DNA of 64,000 bases from Albibacterium sp035514885. Lineage in GTDB: Bacteria; Bacteroidota; Bacteroidia; Sphingobacteriales; Sphingobacteriaceae. Shown here one piece after another: positions 43,201-51,003 of this stretch; positions within the stretch are counted from its first letter, which is position 1, and each line of letters begins with the position of its first letter. The position numbers were made by a program, and so were the translations under genes. Location of the stretch: the NCBI RefSeq assembly GCF_035514885.1, contig NZ_DATJCH010000005.1:229113-293112 (forward strand), given 5' to 3'. The notes below the pieces were generated by a model. The model had not been told where the DNA came from. It made no database searches and was given only the letters and a program-made list of their open reading frames with translations.

Positions 43201-45978
43201 ATTGGTAAGTATGATGGCATGTGTATAGCGGTATGTTTCATAAGGTAAAACTGCCATATCAAACATAAATCGGATTAATACATCCCTTACAGAGCGACCA
43301 ACATCTGATATATGTGCCTTTAAATCGATATCTTCAGGTCTGTGAATTAATCGCAATGCTGCAGCTGCCATAACGGGCAAAAGGACAATAATAGTAACCG
43401 CTAAAGTCCAGAACCATGGATATGGCAGAATTGACCATCCTAGTAGTAATATTAGTAATAGGGAAAGAGGTAAAATACTTCGGCGAAGATTATCGAATAT
43501 TTTCCATCTGGATAGGGTAGAAAGGTGGTTTTTGGTAAAATGGCCATTAGCTTTGGTAACATACGGCATAATCCATGCGCCTATCTGCCAGTCACCTCTG
43601 ATCCATCGATGGTGCCGACGGACATCAGTTTCATATTCAGCCGGATTTTGTTCATATAATATAACGTCATTTAATAATCCGGAACGAGTATAACAGCCTT
43701 CCAGCAAATCATGGCTCAGGATGCGATTCTCTTGAAAGGTATTGTTTAATGTGCGTATAAATACATCGACGTCATAGATTCCCTTTCCAATAAAAGAACC
43801 TTCATGGAATATATCTTGATATACATCCGATGAAGCACGTGTGTATGGATCAATACCTGAAACGTCTCCTTGCATACGAAGATAGAGAGATGTGGCTCCT
43901 TTCGGAAAGTTTGAAGCTACTCGTGGTTGTAAGATTCCATAGCCTTCAGTAACCCGTCCGAGTTCAGGATTGTATACCGCATGATTTAGCGGATGTGCCA
44001 TAGAGGCAATAAGCTTCCATGCCGCTTCGCGGGGAAGTTGGGTGTCTGAATCAAGTGTGATTACATATTTAACATTGGTTAACACTTGATAGTGACCTAC
44101 GATATGAGAAAACTCTTTATTATCCTGGTTTCTTAACAGGGCATTCAGTGCAGCTAATTTTCCTCTTTTACGTTCATAACCCATCCATTTTTTTTCTTTT
44201 GCATTCCACTGTCTTGGGCGGTGGAAAAGAAAGAAGATATCAGGTTCCTCAGGTTGATTGTATTTCTCATTAAGTTCTTTAATTCGTTCACTGGCAAGTT
44301 CTAATAATGCATCATCCTGTGGTGTAGTTTCAGTATTTGCATCCGTAAAGTCGGTTAGCAATCCAAAATGTAAATTAGCTTTACGATTAGCTAAAAAACG
44401 TACTTCCAGCGCTTCAATCAACTCGTCAATATATCCTTTACCGGATAGCATGGTTGGAATAATTACCAATGTTCGATATTCATTGGGAATTCCTTTTGAA
44501 AAATCCATTCTTGGCAGAAGCGTTGGCTTTACCCAAATAGTTGCTAACCAATTTATAAAGGAAATTGCCAATTGAGCGGCTCCTGCAATGGATAGGAGAG
44601 CTACCACTGTTAATATTTTCCAATCGAAATTACCATAATTATAGGCAAGCGAAAACATGGAAGACGCACCGAGGAGAGTTAAGAAAGTAATGGAAAGAAA
44701 ATAAATTGATACCGGTCTTTGTTTTGTGAAATTAGTGATCTTTTGCTTAAAGGTATATTGCATTCCGGAAGCTTTTTCGGTTTGCCTTCTTCCTTTATCA
44801 ATTAAATAGTACCCTACGTGACTGCGTCTATTATCTTCTCCTTCAGAGATAGCCTGACTTTGTGCTAAATCCAACGCTTTCTGTGCAACTTCAGCCTCAG
44901 AAAGGCGAGTACCCTTGGCTATGGTTTCTACCGCATGTCTATATCTGTCACGTGTTGCAAAGTTCATTTTCGGATAGATACCGGTTACATCCTGACGAAG
45001 TATTTGGTCTACACTGCTAAGAGTTTCGACAAACTCTCGCCAGTCTGTTTTGCCAATAAACCTTAATGTTCCTATGCTGTTTCTTACAGATACCTGGTCG
45101 GTTGCTTGCTTTTGATTTTCCTGCCATACTAAATCATTGCTGGCGATGCCCATTCTTGATAGTTGCTGCTCCATCCAATTAAGCGGCAATGCCAGCGCAG
45201 GCCCCTTACCTTGTAATTTACGTGTAAAGCTGGCAACAAACGGACTGTCGAGAACAGGTTTAGAACGTGCCATATCCGCAATGGTTAACACCAGGTTAGC
45301 TGGTTCTTCCTTTACGGTATTCATCATCTTTTCTGCCCAGTAATCTGCTAGGTTATTGTCGATCATGTCCAGAGCTATTCGTTCTGAAACTCTACGAAGA
45401 TTTTCAAGAACAGCAAGCCTCACCATAATTGGAATTGCCCAGAGTTCTCCTAATGTTAAAATCTTCTCTGTTTGGTAGGCGGCTATAAAACCACTCAAAC
45501 TTTTTACATCTACCCGGCCATCACTGTGCGATATAATTTCCAGTACAACATCATATACGCGTGGCATGTCGGCTGAATTTCCATTCGCCAGATAGGGCAG
45601 GCCTTCACTGTATCCTTTTGGTAAATGCTTTCGTGCGATTACCACTTGCTCTTCTATCAGATAAAAGTTATCAAGTAACCATTCGGCACCCGGAGTTATC
45701 GTTTGTCCAGATCGTATACTTTCAACTAGCAGGTTTCTTACATCTAAGAGTATTTTCTCATTGTTTCCTAATCTCTTCAATAGCTTGTCAGAAGACTTCC
45801 CTTTTGATAATTTGTGAGATCTGGCTACAACTTTAGCATGATTCTCCATTTGATCAGAGTTATATAGATCTGATCGGAATGGTTCCTCATTACGTGAATT
45901 TCCAATTGAGTTGTTTCCTTGGAAATATACGCGCATGCGTGACAAGATGTCGAGAACGGTACTGGTTTTAACCTTCAT
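37273..45978 (-). CDS. Cyclic beta-1,2-glucan synthase-like protein (GT84-GH94), 2901 residues
   Basis: One uninterrupted frame of 2901 residues resembling NdvB/Cgs. N-terminal soluble part (1-415), membrane helices (about 420-480), GT84 glycosyltransferase domain with DSDTQLP (about 640) and RRHHRWIRGDWQ (about 793), more helices (about 820-890 and 980-1040), a glucoamylase-like (PF10091-type) domain with ESGYNNVDVNLNYQYQAF (about 1460), two glycan-binding segments, and a GH94 phosphorylase domain with catalytic GSGDWNDGMDLVG (about 2584). Such proteins make and trim long beta-1,2-glucans, cyclic or linear, at the inner membrane. No exporter or modifying gene is adjacent. Overlaps pdeM tail to tail. 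Confidence 0.92.
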   Translation of the reverse strand: MKVKTSTVLDILSRMRVYFQGNNSIGNSRNEEPFRSDLYNSDQMENHAKVVARSHKLSKGKSSDKLLKRLGNNEKILLDVRNLLVESIRSGQTITPGAEWLLDNFYLIEEQVVIARKHLPKGYSEGLPYLANGNSADMPRVYDVVLEIISHSDGRVDVKSLSGFIAAYQTEKILTLGELWAIPIMVRLAVLENLRRVSERIALDMIDNNLADYWAEKMMNTVKEEPANLVLTIADMARSKPVLDSPFVASFTRKLQGKGPALALPLNWMEQQLSRMGIASNDLVWQENQKQATDQVSVRNSIGTLRFIGKTDWREFVETLSSVDQILRQDVTGIYPKMNFATRDRYRHAVETIAKGTRLSEAEVAQKALDLAQSQAISEGEDNRRSHVGYYLIDKGRRQTEKASGMQYTFKQKITNFTKQRPVSIYFLSITFLTLLGASSMFSLAYNYGNFDWKILTVVALLSIAGAAQLAISFINWLATIWVKPTLLPRMDFSKGIPNEYRTLVIIPTMLSGKGYIDELIEALEVRFLANRKANLHFGLLTDFTDANTETTPQDDALLELASERIKELNEKYNQPEEPDIFFLFHRPRQWNAKEKKWMGYERKRGKLAALNALLRNQDNKEFSHIVGHYQVLTNVKYVITLDSDTQLPREAAWKLIASMAHPLNHAVYNPELGRVTEGYGILQPRVASNFPKGATSLYLRMQGDVSGIDPYTRASSDVYQDIFHEGSFIGKGIYDVDVFIRTLNNTFQENRILSHDLLEGCYTRSGLLNDVILYEQNPAEYETDVRRHHRWIRGDWQIGAWIMPYVTKANGHFTKNHLSTLSRWKIFDNLRRSILPLSLLLILLLGWSILPYPWFWTLAVTIIVLLPVMAAAALRLIHRPEDIDLKAHISDVGRSVRDVLIRFMFDMAVLPYETYRYTHAIILTNWRMIVTGKKLLEWTPSAQSSYLSKNTILSNYLSMWIGPVLAAVCTVLFLYSNYPAFYVASPILILWLISPALAWRLSIPEEEESPELSGEQTLFLHKSARKTWSFFQQFVNAEENWLPPDNLQEHPDMVIAHRTSPTNIGLALLANLAAYDFGYIPAGEFVARSNNTLQTMLRMDRYKGHFYNWYETTSLLTLQPRYVSTVDSGNLLGNLLTLKQGFISLPNDPIFNYRSFEGIRTTVDIINDLLKIQKNELIEKIQNLLNTIIKENSHSLSTIKKHLDNLALLSDELILWEEENETDLPKWTNRLSLQIKSIRDDLATNIPWLDMLPVPSQFIQLSLLDYNLSLTSIIETSDEFIQYINHYKAQDNNTEDKEWLIKLQSSFTKGYTAAVSKLIFLKQLAEQCEELSNVEYDFLFDKSTDLLRIGFNVDEQRKDESYYDMLASEARLGVFVGIAQGKLPQKSWFSLGRLLTNSNAGPILLSWSGSMFEYLMPQLIMPSYENTLLYQTNIATVKRQIEYAKKRGTPWGISESGYNNVDVNLNYQYQAFGVPGLGLKRGLEEDLVIAPYATMLALMILPSKACANLQFMSLEGFEGEYGFYEAVDYTASRLPRGKDYAIINSYMAHHQGMSFLSLAYVLLNKPMQQRFVSELRFQATLLLLQERIPKTSIFYAHTADISEIRTIDTDVQVRTINTANTAIPEVKLLSNGHYQVMVTNSGGGYSRWKDLSITRWREDITKDDYGIFCYIKDVNTGNFWSNTHHPTMHPATNYKVTYSQGHVEFFRQDYGIDTKTEIVVSPEDDAEMRRIRISNKSQSVKTLEITSYAEIVVASQASDEAHPAFSNLFVQTEIKPEYNAIFSTRRARSEDEHPPHLFHLMDVHGVEVQEVSFETDRMEFIGRGKNLAHPQAMEISTLAGNQGSVLDPIMAIRYRITIKPNQVATIDLIYGISETKESSDALMHKYRDRNLKKRAFELSWTHSQVLLRQINATEADAQLYARLAASIIYANPNLRADSSTIESNFRGQSGLWSHSVSGDLPIVLLQIDNQDSIELVSQMIQAHAYWQLKGLAVDLVIWNEDHGSYRHELQDHIMGMISSAAITTVTHSNPGKVFVKSADQISSEDRILFESVARVIIRDDGGTLSEQINRHNSEKILPPLLELKSIITQESDSKQELALPADLLFFNGTGGFTPKGDEYKIITDRKKGTPAPWTNIIANPILGTVISESGSAYSWAINAHEYRITPWSNDPVSDISGEAFYLRDEETGSFWSPSPFPAGGKTPYITTHGFGYSSYEHIENGIHSEMTVFVDKDLPIKFVVLKVKNQSGQVRKLSSTGFLEIILGDVRSKTNMHILSKHDTSSGALLFKNRYNTAFSEQTAFFKVNGGNNFSFTSDRSEFIGRNRNLMNPQALNRKKLSGRIGSDMDTCAALQVRFNLLDGGEKLIIFQIGNESSDSRALDLVQQFAEQDTVLESLQQVKEYWKETLNTLKVDTPDQSLNLLTNGWLTYQTIASRLFARSGFYQSGGAYGFRDQLQDVLSLLHNKPELAREQILMNASRQFVEGDVQHWWHPPEGRGVRTNCSDDLLWLPFVTSRYVKTTGDKEILAETIGFLESRLLHEGEDSLYDLPTSGNLSGDLYEHCIRAIKHSLRFGKHGLPLMGSGDWNDGMDLVGNKGKGESVWLAFFLYTVLIEFSDTAINHADEAFAETCKSEAAKLKANIEASAWDGEWYKRAWFDDGSPLGSKENTECSIDAISQSWSVLSSAAPEERRNTAMDSLDKRLVKKDMKIIQLLDPPFNVAKPSPGYIKGYVPGVRENGGQYSHAAIWTLMAFAALGDRKKVYELFSMIQPINHALDVKAVQTYKVEPYVMAADVYANESHLGRGGWTWYTGSAGWMYQFITDSMLGINLQVDKLNFEPCFPLEWPSISIVYRYKSSTYKITVYQITDGKSWWKTEDTQGEGNSIPLVDDGSEHTAEIHIAI

Positions 45979-46168
45979 AGTGATATAGAAATTGAATATT
46001 CTGATAGAAAGGGAATATCCGGAAATGTTAATAGATGAATATTGTGTGTCGGGATACTAAAGATAGTCATTCTTATTGATTAATGATAATATTCAAAGAA
46101 CCCTTGAATGGTCCCACAGTTGATAACAAACCAGAAGGGGAAATAGTTAGGGGAATAGTAAAAAAAAG

Positions 46169-46216
46169 TAGTCAATAAAAAAGGGGCAGATATATTTGCC
46201 CCTTTTTTATTGACTA
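46169..46216. terminator. Bidirectional terminator near the sugar isomerase gene
   Basis: A 20-bp stem (46169-46188 with 46197-46216) around the core AAAAAAGGGGCA and an 8-base loop, with T-runs on both strands. On the minus strand it ends the thuA-isomerase unit. The remaining 46003-46168 shows nothing recognisable. Confidence 0.85.
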
Positions 46217-46249
46217 TAGCTCCTATTTAACAATAAGAACATGGTTACT

Positions 46250-47212
46250 TTAAGCATAGATATTGGCTTTTAACCATTTTACACTGTTTGCTATGTCATT
46301 GATAGATTTAGCACCGTCTTGCTCAATAAAGGTATGTTGTACGCCTGAAAGCTGAGAGTTGGAAAAGATACGTTTGAAGTCAACTTTTCCTGTACCTACA
46401 ATAGCCGGACGATTTGTGGTTGGGTCAATATCTTTAACGTGCCATAGAGGGAAACGTCCCGGATATTGTTTAAACATTTCTACAGGATCCATACCCGCTT
46501 GCGTAGCCCAAGCTAAATCGACTTCCATAAATACTTCATCTTTATTAGTTTGACCCAATACATATTCGTAGGCACTTGTACCTTCAATTTTGTCAAACTC
46601 TGATTGATGATTATGGTATGCGAATTTCATTCCGTTCTTTCTGGAAGCTTCTCCTGCTTTTGCAAAGATTTCGGTCGTTTTTTTGATTTCATCCATGTTT
46701 GATTCTGCAGAACTTGCACAGATAACCCATGAACAACCAGCCTCTGCAGCTTCATCTACAATTTGTTGTAAATTATCTCGTAAGTTGGTACGTTGTCCTG
46801 CAGCAGCCATTGCAGCTGCAACTTCCGGACTTGGTGCTGGACGAGCAGGTGCACCTGGCCTTGGAGCCATGGTACGCGGTAAACCACCAACGTGGTTACC
46901 AATCCATTTCATACCTAAGTCGTTTACCATAGCAGCAAATTCTTTAGCTTTATGACCATAGTAAAGTCCTGTTGTACTTCCTGTTGCAGTTTCTAATTCT
47001 TTGACACCGATATCGGCGATTTGTTTTAATACATCTTTTGTACTCAGTTCTTTGTTGTTAAATAAAACATTTAAAGAATAAGTCTGTAAACCTACAGCAG
47101 GATAGTTAGCTGCAAGTCCGGCAAATAGTGTGTTTCCTCGGCTTAATCCGGGTAACATACTGGCGACAGCTAGTGCGCCAGTAGTTTTTAAGAACGATCT
47201 TCTGTTCGACAT
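46250..47212 (-). CDS. TIM-barrel sugar phosphate isomerase/epimerase, Tat-exported
   Basis: 320 residues of the AP-endonuclease-2 / xylose isomerase-like superfamily. Signal begins MSNRRSFLKTTGALAVASM; RRSFLK is a twin-arginine motif, so it is probably exported folded. Barrel motifs: AVGLQTYSLNVLF, FAYHNHQSEF, FMEVDLAWATQAGMDP, LWHVKDID. An unusual Pro/Ala-rich insert (about residues 115-145; PRPGAPARPAPSPEV) interrupts the barrel between early strands. Located 50 bases downstream of thuA on the same strand, a pairing seen in sugar-use loci. Substrate unknown. Confidence 0.88.
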   Translation of the reverse strand: MSNRRSFLKTTGALAVASMLPGLSRGNTLFAGLAANYPAVGLQTYSLNVLFNNKELSTKDVLKQIADIGVKELETATGSTTGLYYGHKAKEFAAMVNDLGMKWIGNHVGGLPRTMAPRPGAPARPAPSPEVAAAMAAAGQRTNLRDNLQQIVDEAAEAGCSWVICASSAESNMDEIKKTTEIFAKAGEASRKNGMKFAYHNHQSEFDKIEGTSAYEYVLGQTNKDEVFMEVDLAWATQAGMDPVEMFKQYPGRFPLWHVKDIDPTTNRPAIVGTGKVDFKRIFSNSQLSGVQHTFIEQDGAKSINDIANSVKWLKANIYA

Positions 47213-47262
47213 AATTTATCGGTTAATTGTTTATGGTTTTATTGATCTAATATTTAATATTG

Positions 47263-48015
47263 TTATTTTCCCATTGCATATTGAATACCAGCCCAAAGAT
47301 GTCTAAGGAATAGAGGCTCTGAGAAACTCTCATCTGTATGACCACCTGCAGTGTAGAATGCACGACCGCCATCAAATTCATGAAACCATGCCATTGGGTG
47401 ATTATCGCCATTGGTTCCACCACGGTAAGTTGTTTCATCTATTTTTAATAATACATGGATGGCGTCGCTAATACCTCTAAATGAATAAAATTCATCTACT
47501 CTTTCCCATCTTTCAGGCAAAAAGCTAGTTGCCGGATTGTTTTTATCAACAACAACGAACGTTCCTTTTTGTACGTTATCCGGATTCGGGTGACCTGCAA
47601 ATCGTGCACCTGCTAATTGACCGTACCATGGCCATTGGTATTCAGTATCAGTAGCAGCATGTACACCTACATAACCTCCCCCAGATTTGATGTAGTTTTC
47701 AAAGCTTTTTTGTTGTTCCTCATCTAAAACATTACCCGTAGTACTTAGAAAAATTACAGCTTTATATTGTTTAAGGTTTGCATCAGTGAATTTACTGGCA
47801 TCTTCAGTTGTTTCGACGATAACGCCATTTTCTTTACCCAATTTTAGCAATGCTGCTTGGCCAGCCTCAATAGAAGTATGTCTAAACCCTGCCGTTTTAC
47901 TGAACACTAATACTTTTGGAGGCGTTTGAGAACTGAAAGAAGAAAAGCTTACGATTACTCCAACTAATAAGACAGGAAGTAACCAGTTTTTTGACATTTT
48001 TAAATAATTTTTCAT
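47263..48015 (-). CDS. ThuA-like protein, secreted
   Basis: 250 residues. N-terminal signal peptide (WLLPVLLVGVIVSFSSFSS), then the ThuA fold, a class I amidotransferase-like domain: VLVFSKTAGFRHTSIEAGQA, VIFLSTTGNVLDEEQQKSFE, YIKSGGGYVGVHAATDTEY, ending GRAFYTAGGHTDESF. ThuA is linked to trehalose utilisation in rhizobia; in Bacteroidota such proteins are common in carbohydrate loci but unproven. First gene of a two-gene unit with the isomerase. Confidence 0.9.
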   Translation of the reverse strand: MKNYLKMSKNWLLPVLLVGVIVSFSSFSSQTPPKVLVFSKTAGFRHTSIEAGQAALLKLGKENGVIVETTEDASKFTDANLKQYKAVIFLSTTGNVLDEEQQKSFENYIKSGGGYVGVHAATDTEYQWPWYGQLAGARFAGHPNPDNVQKGTFVVVDKNNPATSFLPERWERVDEFYSFRGISDAIHVLLKIDETTYRGGTNGDNHPMAWFHEFDGGRAFYTAGGHTDESFSEPLFLRHLWAGIQYAMGK

Positions 48016-48266
48016 AGTTAATTTTTAGATTTTTACAATGGTCATTTTTTAGTTTAATGCTTTAATCGGTAGATCTGAAAGGCAGAAAATCTAAGGCCAT
48101 TCCAAATATAGGAAACTATAAGCCATTTTTTTATATTTTATTTCGATAATAATATTAGAAAAGTGAATTGGCTCAACACGGAGGTAATGTTGATGAAAAG
48201 GCCTTTGCAGATGTTTTTTTTGTAGGTTTGTATCGGGCTTAGAAAATGTATTTTATTATTAATTAG

Positions 48267-48998
48267 TTGATAGTCAGTATAATATTATTATATGTTATTG
48301 TTGTTGTTTTTGTAGCAACACTGATCCGTTCGATATTTGGATTTGGAGAATCATTGATAGCAGTGCCATTACTTGCTTTTTATACACCTATTGAAGTTGC
48401 TGTTCCTTTATCTGTTTTGATTTCTATTACTATTGCCGCTGTTGTTGTAATCCAAGATTGGAAGAAAATTCATTTACAGAGTGCAGGAGGTTTATTTGTC
48501 TTTACTTTATTAGGAATACCACTTGGCCTTTTATTATTGATATATGCGAATGAGGAGCTTGTAAAGATTATTTTAGGTATTGTTATTATTGCATTCTCAA
48601 TCTACTCTTTATTTAAGCAGTCAATAGAGTTAGAATCGAAAAGTTGGTTATGGCTCTTCTTATGTGGTTTATCTGCCGGAATATTAGGCGGTGCATATGG
48701 ATTAAACGGGCCACCTTTAGTAGTTTATGGAACTATGCGTCGGTGGACAGCACAGCAGTTTAGAGCAACTTTGCAAGGATATTTCTTACCTGCAAGTGCA
48801 ATTGGCATGCTTGGCTATTGGATAAGCGGACTTTGGGTTCCTGCTGTTACTTATTATTATTTATGGAGTTTACCTTTTCTGTTTCCTGCCATTTTCTTAG
48901 GTCGAATAATCAACCATCGCTTACAGGGAGATGGGTTCCTTCGGTATGTTCACTATGGTTTAATAGCGATCGGTATTTTGCTTTTAATCAATCCCTAA
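48267..48998 (+). CDS. Sulfite exporter TauE/SafE family permease
   Basis: 243 residues, about eight membrane helices. Seen: LIRSIFGFGESLIAVPLLAF in the first helices and GILGGAYGLNGPPLVVYGTM in the second half, the paired family motifs. The family exports sulfite, sulfoacetate or other organic anions; the substrate here is not predictable. Start is TTG 48267; the nearest downstream ATG would delete the first half. Confirming the start needs experiment. Isolated between divergent and convergent neighbours. Confidence 0.88.
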   Translation: MIVSIILLYVIVVVFVATLIRSIFGFGESLIAVPLLAFYTPIEVAVPLSVLISITIAAVVVIQDWKKIHLQSAGGLFVFTLLGIPLGLLLLIYANEELVKIILGIVIIAFSIYSLFKQSIELESKSWLWLFLCGLSAGILGGAYGLNGPPLVVYGTMRRWTAQQFRATLQGYFLPASAIGMLGYWISGLWVPAVTYYYLWSLPFLFPAIFLGRIINHRLQGDGFLRYVHYGLIAIGILLLINP

Positions 48999-49020
48999 AA
49001 CAATTCTGACTTAACTACTT

Positions 49021-49863
49021 CTACTTAAAAGCCGGTTTCATTATTTTTATAATCTTCTTTGCTATTGCTTGATTTCCCTTGTCTGAGGGGTGTAATCCAT
49101 CATAGGTCATATTAATTGCTTCCGTTGGATAAGGGTATTCGTCGGTTTCAGGATTAAAGGGGATATCAACAAAATCCGGATATTTATAGTCTTTATAATT
49201 CCCTGTTTGCGGATCTTTCAGCCTTTTAAAATTAACAATGTTCTTATAGTTGAAATCGTTAGAATTGTAAAGATCAATTAATTTATAGCCTTCAAACTTT
49301 GCAATTTCAGCCACTGCATTTGCAAATTCAGCAAGATCTCTTCCATTCTTTGTTTTATAAGAACCAAAAGCATTGTTTTTCATGTTGTTATAGTACACAA
49401 AATCCAATCTCTTTAAGGGAGTGATTAAAATAACCATCGCTTTAGAGTTTAAATCCTTTAGCTTATCTGTAATTACCCGATAAGAACCATATACGGTTGA
49501 TGTTCCTGTATTATTTTTATAATCATCCATCGTCCCTAAATTCTGACTTCCCCACCAGTCATTGGTTCCCAAAAACACCGAATATACATCTGCCGTTTTC
49601 AGGTTAAGTTTATCGATTTCTTTAGCTATACGCACGGCGGTCCAGCCATTATGCCCTTGATTCTCATATTCTAAATTCGGCATTTTATTTACTACTAAAG
49701 ACATATATCCTTGCGTAACCCTGTTGCCGGTCTCATCTAGATCGTCGTTAAGATACGTGATGGAATCACCAATAGCCACCCACTTTGTTTTCGATTGAAA
49801 TGTGAATGCTGAAAGAGTGATACATAGGAGGATAACGAATAATGTTTTGAATTTCTGGTTCAT
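49021..49863 (-). CDS. SGNH/GDSL-type hydrolase, secreted
   Basis: 280 residues with a signal peptide (LFVILLCITLSAFTF). SGNH blocks: catalytic Ser in AIGDSITYLNDD (about residue 33), Gly in GHNGWTAVRI, Asn in FLGTNDWWG, and the Asp/His pair in YDGLHPSDKGNQ. So an esterase or acyl-transferase-like hydrolase of the envelope. Many such enzymes deacetylate polysaccharides; the substrate is unknown here. Convergent with the TauE gene, 22 bases apart. Confidence 0.88.
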   Translation of the reverse strand: MNQKFKTLFVILLCITLSAFTFQSKTKWVAIGDSITYLNDDLDETGNRVTQGYMSLVVNKMPNLEYENQGHNGWTAVRIAKEIDKLNLKTADVYSVFLGTNDWWGSQNLGTMDDYKNNTGTSTVYGSYRVITDKLKDLNSKAMVILITPLKRLDFVYYNNMKNNAFGSYKTKNGRDLAEFANAVAEIAKFEGYKLIDLYNSNDFNYKNIVNFKRLKDPQTGNYKDYKYPDFVDIPFNPETDEYPYPTEAINMTYDGLHPSDKGNQAIAKKIIKIMKPAFK

Positions 49864-50012
49864 AATACAAGCTTTTATTGAGGGTATTGGTTGTTATTGA
49901 TCTTAATTGAATAGTACCCTTAAAGGTATTATTTATTTTAGTTAAAAATTAAATGAAATATTCTGAAATATTTTAAAGTCTCATCCGTCTTATTAATAGT
50001 AGAGGTTGTAAA

Positions 50013-50597
50013 ATGAGACTGACTTTAGAAAGACCGATGGCTGATAAAAAGCACAATGTAATCTTAACAATTATAAAATCGTATAGTAAAGGTTTATTGG
50101 GCTTTATTAGAAGAAGGGTTGATAATGAAGAAGATGCTGAAGATATTTTGCAGGACGTTTGGTATCAGTTAAGTTCGGTTATAAACTCGCAGCCTGTAGA
50201 GCAGGTCGGCGGCTGGCTTTATCGGGTAGCGAACAATAAGATCATTGATAAACATCGAAAGAAAAGTGAATCATCCTGGATATATGGTGAAGAGGAGCAA
50301 GAAGAAACGAGCTTCTATGATCAATTTACAAAGACGGAAAAAACACCGGAAAGCGAATATCAGGATCGCGTTCTATGGCAGGAATTATACAAGGCTCTTG
50401 AAGAGTTACCAGCAGAGCAGAGAGATGTTTTTGTCAGGCATGAATTAGATCGAGCATCTTTTGCGGAAATATCAGCCGATACCGGAGAGCCTGTTGGCAA
50501 ATTGATATCGCGAAAGCATTATGCTGTTTTACATCTACGCAAACGTTTAAAGATGTTTTATTCAGAGTTTAAGGAATCACAATTTAAAAGCATATAA
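50013..50597 (+). CDS. ECF-type RNA polymerase sigma factor
   Basis: 194 residues. Region 2: KGLLGFIRRRVDNEEDAEDILQ, then GGWLYRVANNKIIDKHRKK. Region 4: LPAEQRDVFVRHELDRASFAE and KLISRKHYAVLHLRKRLK. A second in-frame ATG at 50037 (MADKKHNVILT) is an alternative start. The next gene, a small membrane protein, starts 17 bases downstream and could act as its regulator, though it does not look like a classical anti-sigma factor. Confidence 0.92.
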   Translation: MRLTLERPMADKKHNVILTIIKSYSKGLLGFIRRRVDNEEDAEDILQDVWYQLSSVINSQPVEQVGGWLYRVANNKIIDKHRKKSESSWIYGEEEQEETSFYDQFTKTEKTPESEYQDRVLWQELYKALEELPAEQRDVFVRHELDRASFAEISADTGEPVGKLISRKHYAVLHLRKRLKMFYSEFKESQFKSI

Positions 50598-50614
50598 ATT
50601 AATATTGAAATATC

Positions 50615-50986
50615 ATGGAGAAAAATTTTAGATATAGAAAGCGATTTATTTTTATACCCTTTTTAGTAATTGCTTTTGGGTTTTTGGTAAGTTTCTTGGT
50701 TATGGTTTTATGGAATTATACCATGCCATCTATTTTCGGACTTACAACCATTACCTTATGGCAAGCAATGGGACTCTTTATCCTCTGTAAGCTTTTGTTT
50801 GGTTTTGGGAAAGGTCCGAAACGTGGGGGACCCCCATGGAAGAGGCGATATGCGAATAGAGACTTATGCGAACTTAGCGAAGCTGAGAAAGAGAAATTTC
50901 AACAATACGTTCATAATGAAAGGTGTTTTTGGGAAAAGCCGACAGTGAGATCAGATGAAGAAAGACCAGGTCACATCGATTCATAA
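50615..50986 (+). CDS. Small membrane protein linked to the sigma factor
   Basis: 123 residues with two hydrophobic helices (FIFIPFLVIAFGFLVSFLVM, about 11-33, and TLWQAMGLFILCKLLFGFG, about 48-67), then a basic GPKRGGPPWKRR stretch and an acidic soluble tail (LCELSEAEKEKFQQYVHNE). I recognise no named family, but small two-helix proteins with this layout often follow such sigma factors in Bacteroidota. Starts 17 bases after the sigma gene, so co-transcribed. Confidence 0.7.
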   Translation: MEKNFRYRKRFIFIPFLVIAFGFLVSFLVMVLWNYTMPSIFGLTTITLWQAMGLFILCKLLFGFGKGPKRGGPPWKRRYANRDLCELSEAEKEKFQQYVHNERCFWEKPTVRSDEERPGHIDS

Positions 50987-51003
50987 ATGCAAACCTATAG
51001 ATC

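Noticed and set aside
37796..45836. Several 60-190 residue plus-strand frames inside the giant glucan synthase gene
   Set aside because: They are antisense to a 2901-residue frame with clear domains; their amino acid composition is not protein-like.
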